Source of the DNA: Limnoperna fortunei
Taxonomy: Eukaryota > Mollusca > Bivalvia > Mytilida > Modiolidae
Direction: 5' to 3'
Length of the DNA: 64,000 bases
Assembly (NCBI GenBank): GCA_944474755.1
Contig: OX104119.1
Span: 84,200,896-84,264,895, forward strand
Part shown: positions 23,409 to 64,000 of the stretch, piece after piece
Layout of the letters: every line of letters begins with the position of its first letter
How positions within the stretch are numbered: position 1 is the stretch's first letter
Notes under the pieces: generated by a model
Seen by the model: the letters and a program-made list of their open reading frames with translations, nothing else
What the model was told of the DNA's origin: nothing
The model's database searches: none
Translations under genes and position numbers: made by a program

Positions 23409-23782
23409 AGTTTTTGAATTTGTATTAAAAACAAGCATTGCGTGGAAATCTGTAGCATTATGCAAGAAATGAAAATAAAAATTTGTTGCACAATGATTCC
23501 ACCGCCTGATGAGATCTGTTGAGGGATCGAAATGGTTGTTGTAATGTTAGACATTAAAACATTATTTCAAAGTAGAATACATTTCAACATTTCATATTTT
23601 GCACAATTTCGTTTCATATATAATATATTGAATTATATATATTTTTAATTTAATATTTTGAAGCTGTTGACAATTAATGGCTTATTAATTAAAAGCTGAC
23701 ATGTGAATTCAAAACATCGTGGAAAATAAATTCCAACAAATGTGTCCTGTGGCTGAGTTTTTCACAGAACATGCATCCAATC

Positions 23783-25045
23783 CGGTCAACTTTATACAAC
23801 TTTCCTTTTTATGAATAAAATTATGTTATATACCTATGGGTTTGCTATAGAATTTACTAGAGGGATATATTAACCAATTTTGACCCGAGTATTGCATGTT
23901 TTAACAAATTGAGTCCAAAGTTGAAATTTCACTGTACGCAATACTCCAACGAACCACCCTTCCGGTCAACTTTTGACAACTTTCCCTTTCATGAATAAAA
24001 TTGAGTTATATATCAATAGATTTGCTATAAAATTTACTAGAGGAACATATTAACCAGTTTTGACAGGAGTATTGCATGTTTTTACAAATTAAGTCCAAAG
24101 TTGAAATTTCACTGTACGCAATACTCCAACGGACCACCCTTCCGGTCAACTTTTGACAACTTTCCCTTTCATGAATAAAATTAAGTTATATATCAATGGA
24201 TTTGTTATAAAATTTACTAGAGGAATATATTACGCAATTTTGACCGGAATATTGCATGTTTTTACTTAAGTCCAAAGTTGAAATTTCACTGTACGCAATA
24301 CTCCAACGGACCACCCTTCCGGTCAACTTTTGACAAATTTCCCTTTCATGAATAAAATTGAGTTATATATCAATAGATTTGCTATAAAATTTACTAGAGG
24401 AACATATTAACCAATTTTGACAGGAGTATTGCATGTTTTTACAAATTAAGTCCAAAGTTGAAATTTCACTGTACGCAATACTCCAACGGACCACCCTTCC
24501 GGTCAACTTTTGACAACTTTCCCTTTCATGAATAAAATTGAGTTATATATCAATAGATTTGCTATAAAATTTACTAGAGGAACATATTAACCAATTTTGG
24601 CAGGAGTATTGCATGTTTTTCAAATTAAGTCCAAAGTTGAAATTTCACTGTACGCAATACTCCAACGGACCACCCTTCCGGTCAACTTTTGCCAATTTTC
24701 CCTTTCATGAATAAAACTGAGTTATATATCAATAGATTTGCTATAAAATTTACTAGAGGAATATATTAACCAATTTTGACCGGAGTATTGCATGTTTTAA
24801 CAAATTGAGTCCAAAGTTGAAAAATCGTATTCAATTTTAGTAGAGAAAAAACCCTTCCGGTCAAGTGTTAAATAATTTAAATCAAGATAATTTAAATTAT
24901 TTTATATTTAATATGTAGAAATTGTTATTATCTTTCAGCATCCGTTTAAATTACATCGATATGTTTATCCGTTCGAAAGTTATGGACAAAAATATACCAA
25001 AAAACCCTTCCGGTTTTTCCACCCTTCCGCAGATCAGGGTCTCCC
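23783..25045 (-). repeat. Right inverted repeat with 180-bp tandem units
   Basis: Reverse complement of the left array. CCTTCCGGTCAAC (or close variants) occurs at about 23783, 23962, 24142, 24319, 24499, 24678 and 24858, then the unique outer end. One more unit than the left arm. Confidence 0.95.
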
Positions 25046-25054
25046 ATCATTTTC

Positions 25055-25240
25055 TTTTGATCTCTTGCCTGTCAGTATTGAAGTTGCAGGGTTCCAGGGT
25101 GTGCTATATTTTTTTAATCTGATTGCCATTTTACCTTGTCGGAGTCGGCCCTGTGTACTCCGGTTTTCTCCGACAACGTAAACTGGACTTCATAACATTG
25201 CTTAAAGGAAATTAAACACCGTTTGAACAAAAATGTGTTT
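25055..25240 (+). mobile_element. Degenerate SINE next to the DNA transposon
   Basis: Retains TGTCAGTATTGAAGTTGCAG, TGTGTACTCCGGTTTTCTCC and a CTGGACTTCATAACATTGC block in SINE order. It begins right beside the right target duplication. Confidence 0.55.
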
Positions 25241-26034
25241 TAGTTCTTTATACTTCATATACTAATAATGAACTGATCAACTGAAATGTTTATTTGCTTC
25301 ATAAAAACAAATACGACATTCAATATTATTTGTTTGCATGGAATTTTGATTGAATTTACTTTAATTTGCCAAATCACTTTTAAGGAATTTTGAAAATAAT
25401 TTCCAAGAAGTTTCCTATATATTACAAAAATGAAGCAAGAATTTAGGTTGGATCTTGCTTAGGTTGTAACTATAATATAAACACGTTAAGTGTTAATTCC
25501 AATCGCTGATTGTTTTATCACGTCTTTAATAATAACGATATGCCTTTCAAAGTTTATCATACTGACAAACTATTTTCGTTTGATAATTAATATTCAGCTT
25601 TCTACAGATAAGTCAACGTTTAATCGAACGTATGTTAATGCTAGACTGAAGTTTTCATAGGACAACTAGCTAGTCTAGACAATACGTTATACCATATTGT
25701 TTACGAGATATAGACGCAGATCACAAAAATATGTTGTAGATTACAAATTAAACATACATTTTGTAACAAAGTTATTCGCACTGCTTAACTAGTTTTAAAA
25801 CATTTACAATTTTTAAAGACATAGAACAAATTACATGATGTCTAGATGATCAAAACAACATACTTAAAAACACAAGAGTGATAAAATGTATCAATCCCAA
25901 AGTGTCAACAAGAATCAAAAACTAATAGACAGTGACTCAATTTGAATTGAAACAAATACAAAACGACGGATGACATTTGAGAATTAACAAAAAACCAATA
26001 ACAAACAATGAGTAACCCCAACCGAATACAAAAT

Positions 26035-26500
26035 GAGTTCTCTTGGTGGTTCTGGACGAGTAAGCAGTACCTGATCCTAATTGAGTGAGTTCTCTTGGTG
26101 GTTCTGGACGAGTAAGCAGTACCTGATCCTAATTGAGTGAGTTCTCTTGGTGGTTCTGGACGAGTAAGCAGTACCTGATCCTAATTGAGTGAGTTCTCTT
26201 GGTGGTTCTGGACGAGTAAGCAGTACCTGATCCTAACTGAGTGAGTTCTCTTGGTGGTTCTGGACGAGTAAGCAGTACCTGATCCTAATTGAGTGAGTTC
26301 TCTTGGTGGTTCTGGACGAGTAAGCAGTACCTGATCCTAATTGAGTGAGTTCTCTTGGTGGTTCTGGACGAGTAAGCAGTACCTGATCCTAATTGAGTGA
26401 GTTCTCTTGGTGGTTATGGAAGAGTAAGCAGTACCTGATCCTAATTGAGTGAGTTCTCTTGGTGGTTCTGGACGAGTAAGCAGTACCTGATCCTAATTAG
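26035..26500. repeat. 52-bp tandem array, nine units
   Basis: Unit starts GAGTTCTCTTGGTGGTTCTG at 26035, 26087, 26139, 26191, 26243, 26295, 26347, 26399 and 26451. Units are nearly identical (one copy differs in two bases, another in one). Each contains GACGAGTAAGCAGTACCTGA, the retroelement tail block; tail sequence also flanks the array on both sides. Confidence 0.95.
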
Positions 26501-26519
26501 ACGCCCTCGCGTGTTATTC

Positions 26520-27429
26520 AAAGACATTATTGTAACAAAATCAAATGAATCTTTAGAACAACTTACCTGTAGCCCATCAAAACTGTCTGACCGCATTCTC
26601 AGATGGCTTTTTCGTCCTTTGAAACACCAACCGTCTGTTGAAAATTATGTCCTCTAATCATGATAAATATGTATCCTATTGTGGACTTTATACCAGCAGA
26701 TACTGAGACGTTAAGTACAAAATCCTTAAAGTGATCTCTTAACCATATTGATTTTATTTATAGTTTCACAACAATGAAAAATATAAATAAATTATATACT
26801 TACTTTTCTGGAATAATGTCAGTCGTATTTCTTCTGACAGCAAGAACAAAGTTTGTTATTGAAATTTTCTACGGATTCAACTAAAACGCCATTGTTAACC
26901 TATAAGGTTGCTATACTAATAAGGCTAACCGTTTACTAAAAGACCCTTTGACCCAGTCGTTGCAAAAACATATCATCAAAGAGACTATGGCTTTTAATTT
27001 TCTTTGACGTTTTCCATTTCGATAGAAAACTCAACATGTGGCACTCAAACCATAAAAACGCTAGGATGTTTAAAGTCCTACAGCAGAGTCGTTTATCTAG
27101 TTATTGCAAATAAATGTCCGATAACACCTAGATTAAACATTTACTATTTAAGACGTGTGCGCACAAATTTTAGACTTCATGCATCGCTCTACATAGTAAC
27201 GACACAATTTAAAGTATTTTAAATGTCTAAATCGCTGCTATACAAACAAACTATAAGGTATTAAATGTGCATAGATAAATAGCATGACAGATCGGACTAG
27301 TCACATGAGAGACTAACCTGATTTACTTTTGTTTGCAATTACCAATACTAAAACACAGTTATCAAGTTATTTACGGAACACATTTTAAACAACTGACTGA
27401 CTCTTGTATAATATTTAATATTTTGCAAC
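26520..27429. other. Upstream flank of gene B
   Basis: Should contain the gene B promoter. A TATA-like GTATAATATTTA lies 20 to 30 bases before the ATG, too common in this AT-rich DNA to call. No other feature recognised. Confidence 0.3.
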
Positions 27430-55955
<28,526 letters not shown>

Positions 55956-56262
55956 ATGCGTTTATAGACCCTGGTGTTTTAGAGTTTTATTGAGGAAACT
56001 TTTGTTCTGGTGGTGCCATCTAGAATGTAGATTATCTTTAATATGGGCAAAAATCACATCATTAATGAATTAATTGGTTTTTTTTCTATCCCCTATTTTG
56101 TTCAGATGTATGTGTACATATCATGTTTTACCTGTCGTATTTACATGATATATTTGCATTAACTGCTTTTTAACCAATGAATTGTTAATGTGATAATTAT
56201 GCTATACCGGATGCATCAATGACTATTGCGTAATAACTCGTTTCAAAGTGAGTACCTGTTAT

Positions 56263-56268
56263 AATAAA
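56263..56268 (+). promoter_or_regulatory. Candidate polyadenylation signal of gene B
   Basis: AATAAA lies about 310 bases after the gene B stop. It is a single motif with no transcript evidence. Confidence 0.3.
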
Positions 56269-56770
56269 GTTTTGCGTAGTTCTTTAGCGCTTTTTTATTG
56301 CTATTTTGGTAAATTTAAATTTAAATATTCAATAATAGTTACTATCATAAGTTACATGTTCTGCTGACACGTAGAATCGTCACTACAAAATTTTACTTAA
56401 CAAAGAACAGCTTAAATTTTTGGTCTGTACCTAACAATATAATCCTTACAAGTTAGCATGACTATCTTGTCCTCAACAGTTTAATAAAAAAATTCGAATC
56501 GCTGCTTCTCTATTTTTAAACATTTCGATTCTCTAATGCAGTGTGATAACTTACTGTGTATATTGCAGTGAAATTGTTTTTGTTGTATTTGTGATGTATT
56601 TACTGTAGCTAGTATAATTAGCACAACCTTACATGATTCGTATATGATTTAACAATTAAAAATTAAATAACGCAACACGTAGATTGTCAAATGGATTATC
56701 TCTGCATCAGCGGCAAACTTTCTTGATTTTGTTTGGATTATTGCCACTGTAATCAATGTTTTAGCTGTAT

Positions 56771-56895
56771 CATGGCATGCAGTTTTCGTTGGAGGAGGAA
56801 GATGAAGTACCGTGGAAAACCCTCGACATTCGGTAGGAAAACTGGCAATCCCTGTGTAATAAGGTCGGAGTCAAGCTCACTCTACTAGCAAAAGC
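56771..56895 (-). mobile_element. SINE fragment, minus strand
   Basis: Reverse complement of the SINE body: GGAAAACCCTCGACATTCGG and TAGGAAAACTGGCAATCCCT are recognisable. Head and tail missing. Confidence 0.65.
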
Positions 56896-59430
56896 ATTTT
56901 CAGCACGTTTTAATGTATCCGACCCATATTTGAAGTTACCGCTTAATTTTATTTTTCGACCAAGAAATACAGATTTTCTGATTTTCAATCAAAAAGTATC
57001 TACTTTTCTTGGTGTCATTCTGGAAAAATGTAAATAGGTTATGTTGTCATATAATATAAAGATAATCAATAGACCACCCTTTTCAGAAATATTTGCTGAA
57101 CAATGTAAAATCATTGAAATTGGCACCTTGCCAAGAATTTTAAAAACATCCCAAATCATGAATATAGCTTGACTGCTTATACTGTCTATTCCTTCAAAGT
57201 GAACGCCTAAATTTAATTCAATTTATCAATTTTTTGTTGAACTTGAATGAAAAAATTAATATATGAATGGGCTAGCTTTGCAAATAACAGGTTAAGATTT
57301 TACAGGCTTTGAAAGAATGCCTATTTTGGTGAAGATTTGCGTGATTTTACCAGATAATGTGATGTGTATTGGCATTTCTTTCTTTCTGTTGTCAACATCT
57401 AGAGGTAGATGTTGGTCACATATAGTCTTAACATCCACTAAATTCGATGATTCACTATTCAAAGTTAAATTTCAATTCAAAAACGTTAAAATCCTTCATT
57501 CAGATGCCCTTCTTGGTACCCCGTATGTTTTACTCGTTGCATTTGTTTATCTTGGCTTCTAGTAGATGCACTTATGACATAACACACATATTTCACTGAA
57601 AATAAGAGTTTTCTAACATATGCCATCTCCACGTAGGGTCCTTTCTCAAAGTACATGTGCCGTGGACTATCTCCAGGTTTTCCATATTTGTAATGAAATG
57701 ACAAGGCACAACTTTTAATAGGATTTATTCATACTTTCGCCCAAAGATCTGCCTCTACCTGTTTATTTAAGTCATGCCTAAAACAGTAAAACTGAAAGAT
57801 AACTTATGCAGAGTTGTTTTGTACCCCAATCTTCATAAATAAACATAATAGAGAGTACAGACAAGGGAGATAATAACAGTAATATTTAGAAGTGGGGTTC
57901 CAAAGAGGATATCTAAAGTAAAAAAACAAATTTTCGAAAATTATTGATAAAAAAGGATTGTTCAATTGATTTTAACCGTTTCTGATTTGAATAGGTTATT
58001 TTCAAAGTATTTATGTATACAATAACAACTTTCTGACTGTTTAGTTAGTTTTTGTTCGAAATAAGCAAGAAAATGAGTCTATATTCGGTCTCAAATGTAA
58101 CCATTTTTAAGTAACAAAAAGAACACCAACTATTAATTTGCAAAGCTAGATAATTAAAAGCATGAAAAGTGAGTCAAAGATGGACTGATTTCAGCAAAAT
58201 ACAGATACTTTTAGATGTTCACTTTCTGAATATAGCTAAAGGAAAAAGGGGATCTAGTTAAATCTATTTTTAAGTAAATATGTCAAGCACCTGGCACGAT
58301 GCCAATTTCTTTGATTTATATTAAATTAACATTTAGACAGTTTTATATAACTCTAAATTGTGCATTTCAATAAGATTTATGTCAATATATATACTATATT
58401 TCTGGAGAAATGCTACAGAAAAAGTTGATTTTTGCAGTATGGAAACCATGTTATGATGGGAAATTTTATTCTAAAAATAGAAAGCCTTGATTCTAAAAAT
58501 AGAACAGACCAGAGAATTTTTTTGACTTATAACTTTTTATATGGATATCTTTCAAATGCATAACATATTTTGTCGCTTTAAAAAAGTTGCTAATGGACAA
58601 AATTTTTATTTTTGCATGGTTTTCTCATAGACTAGCTCTTAATATCTGTTACAATTGTCATCAATTTTTAAGATAATCCGTATTAATTTGGGGAGAAAGC
58701 CGAAGTGTCAAATGAAAAACCTTGTCTATAGCAGGACAACTGCAATCATTTTTAATTAAGGCCGCCGTTCGCAGTAACAAAAGTAGATGATAAAAACCAT
58801 TATCCCCTCGGCCACGGATATCCACTGAAGTATCAAAAGTTTCCTAAATTATCGAACACATTATTAACACTAAGCCAACTAAAATGTCATATTTTAATAT
58901 TTCCTGCTCAGAGATAAAGGATCGGATATAATTAATGTGTGTTAGCACGAAATAGATGTACACCAAGATCAGCACACCAGTTATACCGCATGGTGTACAT
59001 GCACTGTTCGCAAATAAGTAATAAAGTAACAAAGTTTCCGCATGAATACTATAGCGATTTATATCGTCAAGTCCCCTTCGGGCAGCAAAAGCTGTCTTTT
59101 GTCGATAATCTCCTTCTACTTCGACCTCCAATCATCCAGAGGTTTAGTGTATAGAAACCTTTTTAACTGATGTTGGAGAAAATTTTATCGCATATTTTTG
59201 TGACGCACCACGTACGTCAATCTAAATCTCAATTTGTGACTACACAACTCTCTTATACAAAGGACTTGTATTTGCTCTTTGCTGAGACCTTCACTACAAT
59301 TGTGTATTAGTGCTTGGGAGTTGGCGTTAAGGCCCGATTGTTTGATTATTTCCGTGTTTTGCCAAAGATTGTAAAGTCTGACATTTGTCATATGTGTCCA
59401 ACTATATTTAACGTTGAATTAAAGTTTATT
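56896..59430. other. Intergenic, no recognised gene
   Basis: A plus-strand frame at 57317-57562 and a minus-strand frame at 58844-59131 show no motif. The sequence 57560-58800 reads like old non-coding repeat, without support for a class. Confidence 0.3.
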
Positions 59431-59439
59431 AATTTTTTA

Positions 59440-62217
59440 GCCAAGGTAAACGCTGAGGAATGTTAGAAAGAAAATAGACAAGAAAACCGACCGAACAACA
59501 AGAGCCAAAAGCCAAAGGACGGTTACAAATCCGTACAAAGACAAACACAACGCAAAACACAAAAATATAAAACACAGAAAGAAAGTAACGTGAACCCAAT
59601 AAAAACCATGGGTTCCCTCGGGTGCTCCGGACGAGTAAGCAGTGCCTGCCTCTAATTAGACAACCTCCGAGTTATTCATTGTCATGGAAAAAAAGTCAAA
59701 TCCAGGAATAGGATACACTACCTATGACTCAGCGAAAATGTCAGATCGTATTCGAGATACTGATATCCCAAAATGATCAATTAAGTCATGGTGACGACCA
59801 TAGAACTTCTGGAGAGATAACATCAACCTAGGTATAACAAACCCCTGTGTGAGTAGTTTAGCAGTCAACAGCAGTGATCGGTCCAGAAAATCTGAATACC
59901 GATAGCAGGATTTAGAATAACGTATAAATTGTGAAATGCACACACTATACGCTGGAGCTGCTGGTATGTCGATGAATGGGAAGTTGACAATTAGAAGGTT
60001 GACGTCATCACGTTTTTCGTAGAGTCTAGTTTGTAGTTTTCCTGAGTCTATTTCTAGAAGTAGGTCTAAGTAAGAGGCTGACCTTTGTGTATCGGTGGTG
60101 TCTTTAATGTCAAGCTTGTTTGGGAAAATTGAATGTAAATACAAATGTAGTCACCACATTTAGCATTGTTGATGGAGGAGAGAAGCACAATTAGTACCCA
60201 TCAAGAGATCCAGACCTAAAGATGTCTATTAGGTATTTTGAAGTTTTTAATATCCACATTACATATATTCCACCCCTGGAGTAGAAAGTGTCACTGTATT
60301 TTTAAAGTCCCGTTTTTACTGTTAAAATAGTGGTCAGGAGTTGCGATAGTGTTTTGTTAGTACACTTAGACGATCCTGCTATGAAACGCTGTTTGTATGA
60401 ATTTTTGTGAAGTTTTGGAATCCAATACAATAAGGGGAGATTACAATCTTCGACTGGTTTTGAGTTCAAAGGATGCCAATACCAATTTGTGATTTTTAAT
60501 TACTGTGAAAGTACTTAAATTCGTGGGTATCAATTTTCGTGGTTTGGTGAAATTTTACATGTTCGTGGGTTCTTAAATTCGTGGACTGACGGTTTCTGAA
60601 AATGCAAAAAGTGAGGTAGCGATCAAAATAAATGATTGCAGCAGAATCATTTTCACTGTTGATAATAAACATCAACATATAAAGAAGACAAAACAGTTTC
60701 ATTACATGATGTTGTTTACGCACGTGGTATCGAATGTAAAATTAACAACACGGAAACCAATAGCTAATTATAAACACGGTAATGTATTAATTGATTAATT
60801 GCAATAAAAACTACTTTGAGTCTATTTAATTCTCTAATTGTTATCTATAGACGCATTCCTAGCCGAAGGGCATTTGTCACTTCATGTGTTGAGTAACAAT
60901 AAATACAAAGGTGTAATTTAATGTCATTTGTGCCACGGTCGGTATTATCACAACATCCATTTGATATAGCGTGTCATTGATATGCACTAATAAAGATAAA
61001 GTATAACTTATCTTTTAAATATTTTATCTGTTATTTTAATTTATGTTCAAAGGAGCAACCAAACTCATAATTCCGATAATAAGTTGTTACTTTTTAACAT
61101 CGAAAATGAACACCTCATATATCCCCACCTTGACCGGAAGTCGATGTTTCTTCGTACGCTTTATAATTAAATAATACCTACATTTAATAAAAACACAATT
61201 CGAACATGAAACCTGTAACATAATCATTAAGATGGATTTTGAGCTGAACATTAGTAATGGATCGAACCACAAAATCATATATTACATTTACAAATAAATG
61301 TCCGATCTCGGACATTTTCAGATCGTTGTTCCCAAGTTCCTATCTGTTAATGAAGTTTTATTCTTCGTTGGATTTTTAATTTCGTGGTCCAAGGCCTCCA
61401 CGAAAACCACGAAAATTGATACCCCACGAATAAAAAGTATTTCACAGTATCTTCTCTTTTGAAAGCGCAATGGGTGTGAAAGTAGGAATCCTAAGCGAGC
61501 TGTCCATGCCTAACTTATTAATTAAACACTCTATTTAATGTTTTTTTCAGATAAAAACAATGTTGTTAGTTGTCATTCTGATGGCACAACAACATATTTG
61601 TCATGAATGTCGGACAAAGTTTTAAGAGCATCAAGATTTCTGGAGATTTAGATACTTTAGTACTCATAGACGTTCTTAAACGACTTATTCTTATTTGAAT
61701 CAATTACCACAAGGCCTTTACCCACTCGGACAAGGTATCAACCTCCTGATCCTCTTGCTTTGCCCATTTTCTGGCATTGACCTTTAAGTTCACGGTATCT
61801 TGGTCTTTTGGACAAAATATTGCGTCTTTCATTTTCAACAATATTAAGATCTCCAGTTATCACGTGACCTGAAGAACTATATATGAATGGTGAATTGCGG
61901 CAAGAGCAGTCGTGGGGTTTGGTTTTGAAGTCCCTGCATACACGTTTGTAATTGAAAATTCTGGGTGCGATGGGGGTAGTAAAGGTATAATAAGATAAAA
62001 TAGGACTGGATTTGTTTTTTGATAGCATCTATACACTGTTAGCAAAAAGTAAAGAAAGAAAGAAACGAGGCTCTTCTTCATCTTTGTGTGTGTTTACCGC
62101 TTTGAACAATCTGTGTTTTCCACTGTCTAAGATAATAGTTACTAATCTATACAGTATGGATCTGTTACAGATGACTTTGTAAAGAGAATGTAGTGTTTTG
62201 AGTGGAACAGAGTACAA
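59440..62217 (-). mobile_element. RT retroelement, near full span but internally deleted and split by a MITE
   Basis: Minus strand, in order: N-terminal ORF part (62217-61700, with HVITGDLNIVENERRNILSK and DTLSEWVKAL), MITE, middle part (about 60480-60180: LLYWIPKLHKNSYKQRFIAG, YVMWILKTSKYLIDIFRSGS), a jump across the RT core to MGTN-like sequence, C-terminal part (60144-59722, LDLLLEIDSGKLQTRLYEKR and KFYGRHHDLIDHFGISVSRI) and tail (59700-59440). It gives the gene order of the whole family. Confidence 0.75.
60503..61447. mobile_element. 945-bp MITE inserted in the retroelement
   Basis: Left end CTGTGAAAGTACTTAAATTC then GTGGGTATCAATTTTCGTGG; the right end is its inverted copy, ATTGATACCCCACGAATAAA then AAGTATTTCACAG. 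Flanked by TA on both sides (60501-60502, 61448-61449). No transposase; minus-strand frames inside are meaningless. Confidence 0.85.
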
Positions 62218-62994
62218 TTTAGTGCGAATATGATGACGTCCTAGTGGTTTTTGAAGAAACGATAGTAGGCCAGTTATAGATATATCATATTACAAAGGTC
62301 ATGTATAGTGACAATGACAATGACTACGTTGCCGCCTGTGATTGTGATTGAAAAGGCTCATCACATTCACATTAGAAATGTATGCAACAGAAATGCTAGT
62401 ATTTTCCACTAGCGCAAATACTCTTACTACCTGGATGGGGCTTAAAGCGAATAAAGCCATTTAAATCGTATGTCTAAACTGGATTTTATCGTGTTAGTGT
62501 CGTGTAAAATATGGTCATCACGTTAGATTAATCCGAGAGCCGATTCTCAATTATTTTTGTTTCTGAAAATAAAAATTTTGAATCAACCAGGCAAAGGTTC
62601 GTTCATAAATGTTAATTACATATTTTTTGACAGGAAATTCTTTTGTGATAATTTTGAGTCTTGATTTGCTCTTCTATAATGGCGTTCAGGGTATATAATG
62701 TTGTTCTTACTACATTTAAATTACCTGATAGCGAAGATGTCTGAAGGGAAAATGCTTTTTCTAGAGTGTGTTTTAGCGGGCATATGTTTTTTCGCACAGG
62801 TGGTTATGACATTTCGATAGAACGCGGGGTGTTGGTTAAGGTAAAATTTGGTTAAAGAGATAATAAATGTTACTATCAAACCAGATTTGTGTCGAACTCG
62901 ACTGTAATCCGGCTCATTTTTATTCAATGAAGATACGCGTGATCATGGTAATTTTGACATTTGTTTACTTATGTGGTGTAAACAAATAATAACT

Positions 62995-63381
62995 CGAACC
63001 TATACAATTTTTACCTTTGAATTCGTTATCACAAGTTTAAATTCGTTATCACAAATTTAAATTCGTTATAACGAATTCCTGACTTCTTGTTCACGTATTT
63101 TAATTCCTTATAAAGAATTGATTTCAATTTGTTTTCACTCATATGTATACCATGATAATTTCTTTCTTTCGACGGGTTTTAGCACAGCTAGAATGTTAGT
63201 GAATCTAGATAGTTCTATAACAGGTAAGACTGGTTAGACTGTCCCTTTTGTAAAAGTCAGGTTAGTTTGTCGCAATAAATATCTTGTGTATTCAGAGAAA
63301 AATATCAGTGATCAACGAATTTAAAATCCGTAATCACGAATTATCGAATCCGTTATTACGAATTATAAAATGTATAGGTTC
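62995..63381. mobile_element. 387-bp palindromic MITE-like element
   Basis: Ends GAACCTATACA and TGTATAGGTTC, inner arms built from repeated AATTCGTTATCAC-type blocks on the left and their reverse complements on the right. Confidence 0.7.
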
Positions 63382-63765
63382 AAAAGAAGCTTCCGTAGAA
63401 ATGTCATTCAATCTATTTTACTAATCAAAGAATGTTTAAAACCCACGTGCAATATTAATAATTTCAAACTCATTCTACTTGGTAATTGACTATTTCGAAA
63501 TTAAAAACACTGGCGCACGAGATTCGCAAATAACTAGGCATCGGAAAGGGGGGTGGGGGTCAACGAAAATATTGCTGTGATTTAATTGTATATTAGATAT
63601 GCCTTGTTAATTTGTTTATTGCTTATTTATTACCTAATAATGAAATTTGATAAAATGTTTAAATGAAAGACCAATTACGTAATTATTTTTTAAATGTCTC
63701 TGTCTCTGCTGAATTTATTTGAGAATCAGCAAATATACAGGCATATTTGAAATTTACTATGGGTC

Positions 63766-63900
63766 CGTATTTCTTATTTCTTATTCAACTTTTTGCATAG
63801 CCCCTGAGCCATAAAATTTATAGTTTATAGGTCCGCTTTCAATATTAATTGTATAGCCAGCACCCATAAAATGTACAGTTTACAGGTCTGCCGTTTTCAT
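63766..63900. repeat. Diverged tandem duplication
   Basis: CCATAAAATTTATAGTTTAT plus AGGTCCG at 63810 is repeated as CCATAAAATGTACAGTTTAC plus AGGTCTG about 65 bases later. Confidence 0.6.
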
Positions 63901-64000
63901 TAACTTTTTAAGTGTCATTTAAAAGACTAGGAAAACATGTAAACAGAAATATTTTAACTGAGGAAACGATCAAATTATACATGCATACAGTGTCTGTGAT

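Larger units (their letters stand above)
20284..25045. mobile_element. Mutator-like DNA transposon with long array-type terminal inverted repeats
   Basis: 4762 bp, ending GGGAGACCCT at the left and AGGGTCTCCC at the right, flanked by a perfect 9-bp duplication ATCATTTTC (20275-20283 and 25046-25054). The inverted repeats (about 20284-21402 and 23783-25045) each comprise an outer unique part plus several 180-bp tandem units. The interior carries a decayed transposase-like region, an Ulp1/C48-type Cys protease motif and a large AAAT microsatellite. Nine-base duplications are typical of the Mutator superfamily. The coding region has stops and frameshifts, so it is not autonomous now. Confidence 0.85.

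Noticed and set aside
23113..23554. Overlapping frames of repeated LFIY/LFVC
   Set aside because: Translation of the AAAT/AAAC microsatellite; not a protein.
26035..26500. CRISPR-like array
   Set aside because: The units are contiguous identical 52-mers without distinct spacers, in a eukaryotic genome.
26445..26657. 70-residue frame SEFSWWFWTSKQ
   Set aside because: Starts inside the 52-bp tandem array and has no coding signature.
61738..62081. Possible small secreted protein on the minus strand
   Set aside because: The frames belong to the N-terminal part of the RT retroelement (HVITGDLNIV motif).

Overview
The window is AT-rich eukaryotic DNA with small exons, long introns and many mobile elements. 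The gene style and repeats (tRNA-derived SINEs with CAAA tails, TTTA microsatellites, a repeat ending in GACA units) fit a bivalve mollusc, probably a marine mussel (Mytilidae). The species is inferred from repeat style and was not tested.

The only convincing host genes are two tandem paralogues on the + strand. Both encode a single-pass receptor with a tyrosine-kinase-like cytoplasmic domain. Gene A enters at the left edge; its last 13 exons (328-15870) are visible and its 5' exons lie outside. Gene B (27430-55955) is visible in full as 22 exons: signal peptide, Tyr/Cys-rich module, two EGF-like modules, a large ectodomain, an FN3-like domain, one membrane span and the kinase-like domain. 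The 13 shared exons have identical lengths and phases. In both copies the catalytic Asp of HRD is Arg, the Asp of DFG is Gly, the glycine loop is degraded and no alpha-C Glu is apparent, while the VAK lysine remains. Both therefore look like receptor pseudokinases. Gene B also carries a stop codon in exon 7 and a one-base frame change in exon 8, so its ectodomain may be broken in this haplotype.

Region by region: 1-15870 is gene A, with a degenerate Ty3/Gypsy element inside its 6-kb intron before the penultimate exon. 15871-27429 is intergenic and TE-rich: a retroelement with a nested SINE, a 4.76-kb Mutator-like DNA transposon with perfect 9-bp target duplications and long array-type inverted repeats, and a 52-bp tandem array that grew inside a retroelement tail. 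27430-55955 is gene B, whose introns hold a two-copy 1.4-kb repeat, a decayed short gene-like ORF, a LINE fragment, a retroelement copy with an unusual hairpin-rich insertion, an RT-bearing retroelement copy and a young SINE. 55956-64000 is intergenic, with a reverse-transcriptase element split by a MITE and a palindromic MITE-like element.

One retroelement family (RT with a YIDD motif and a conserved 3' tail) recurs at least eight times and drives much of the local structure. No rRNA gene, functional tRNA gene or CRISPR array was seen.
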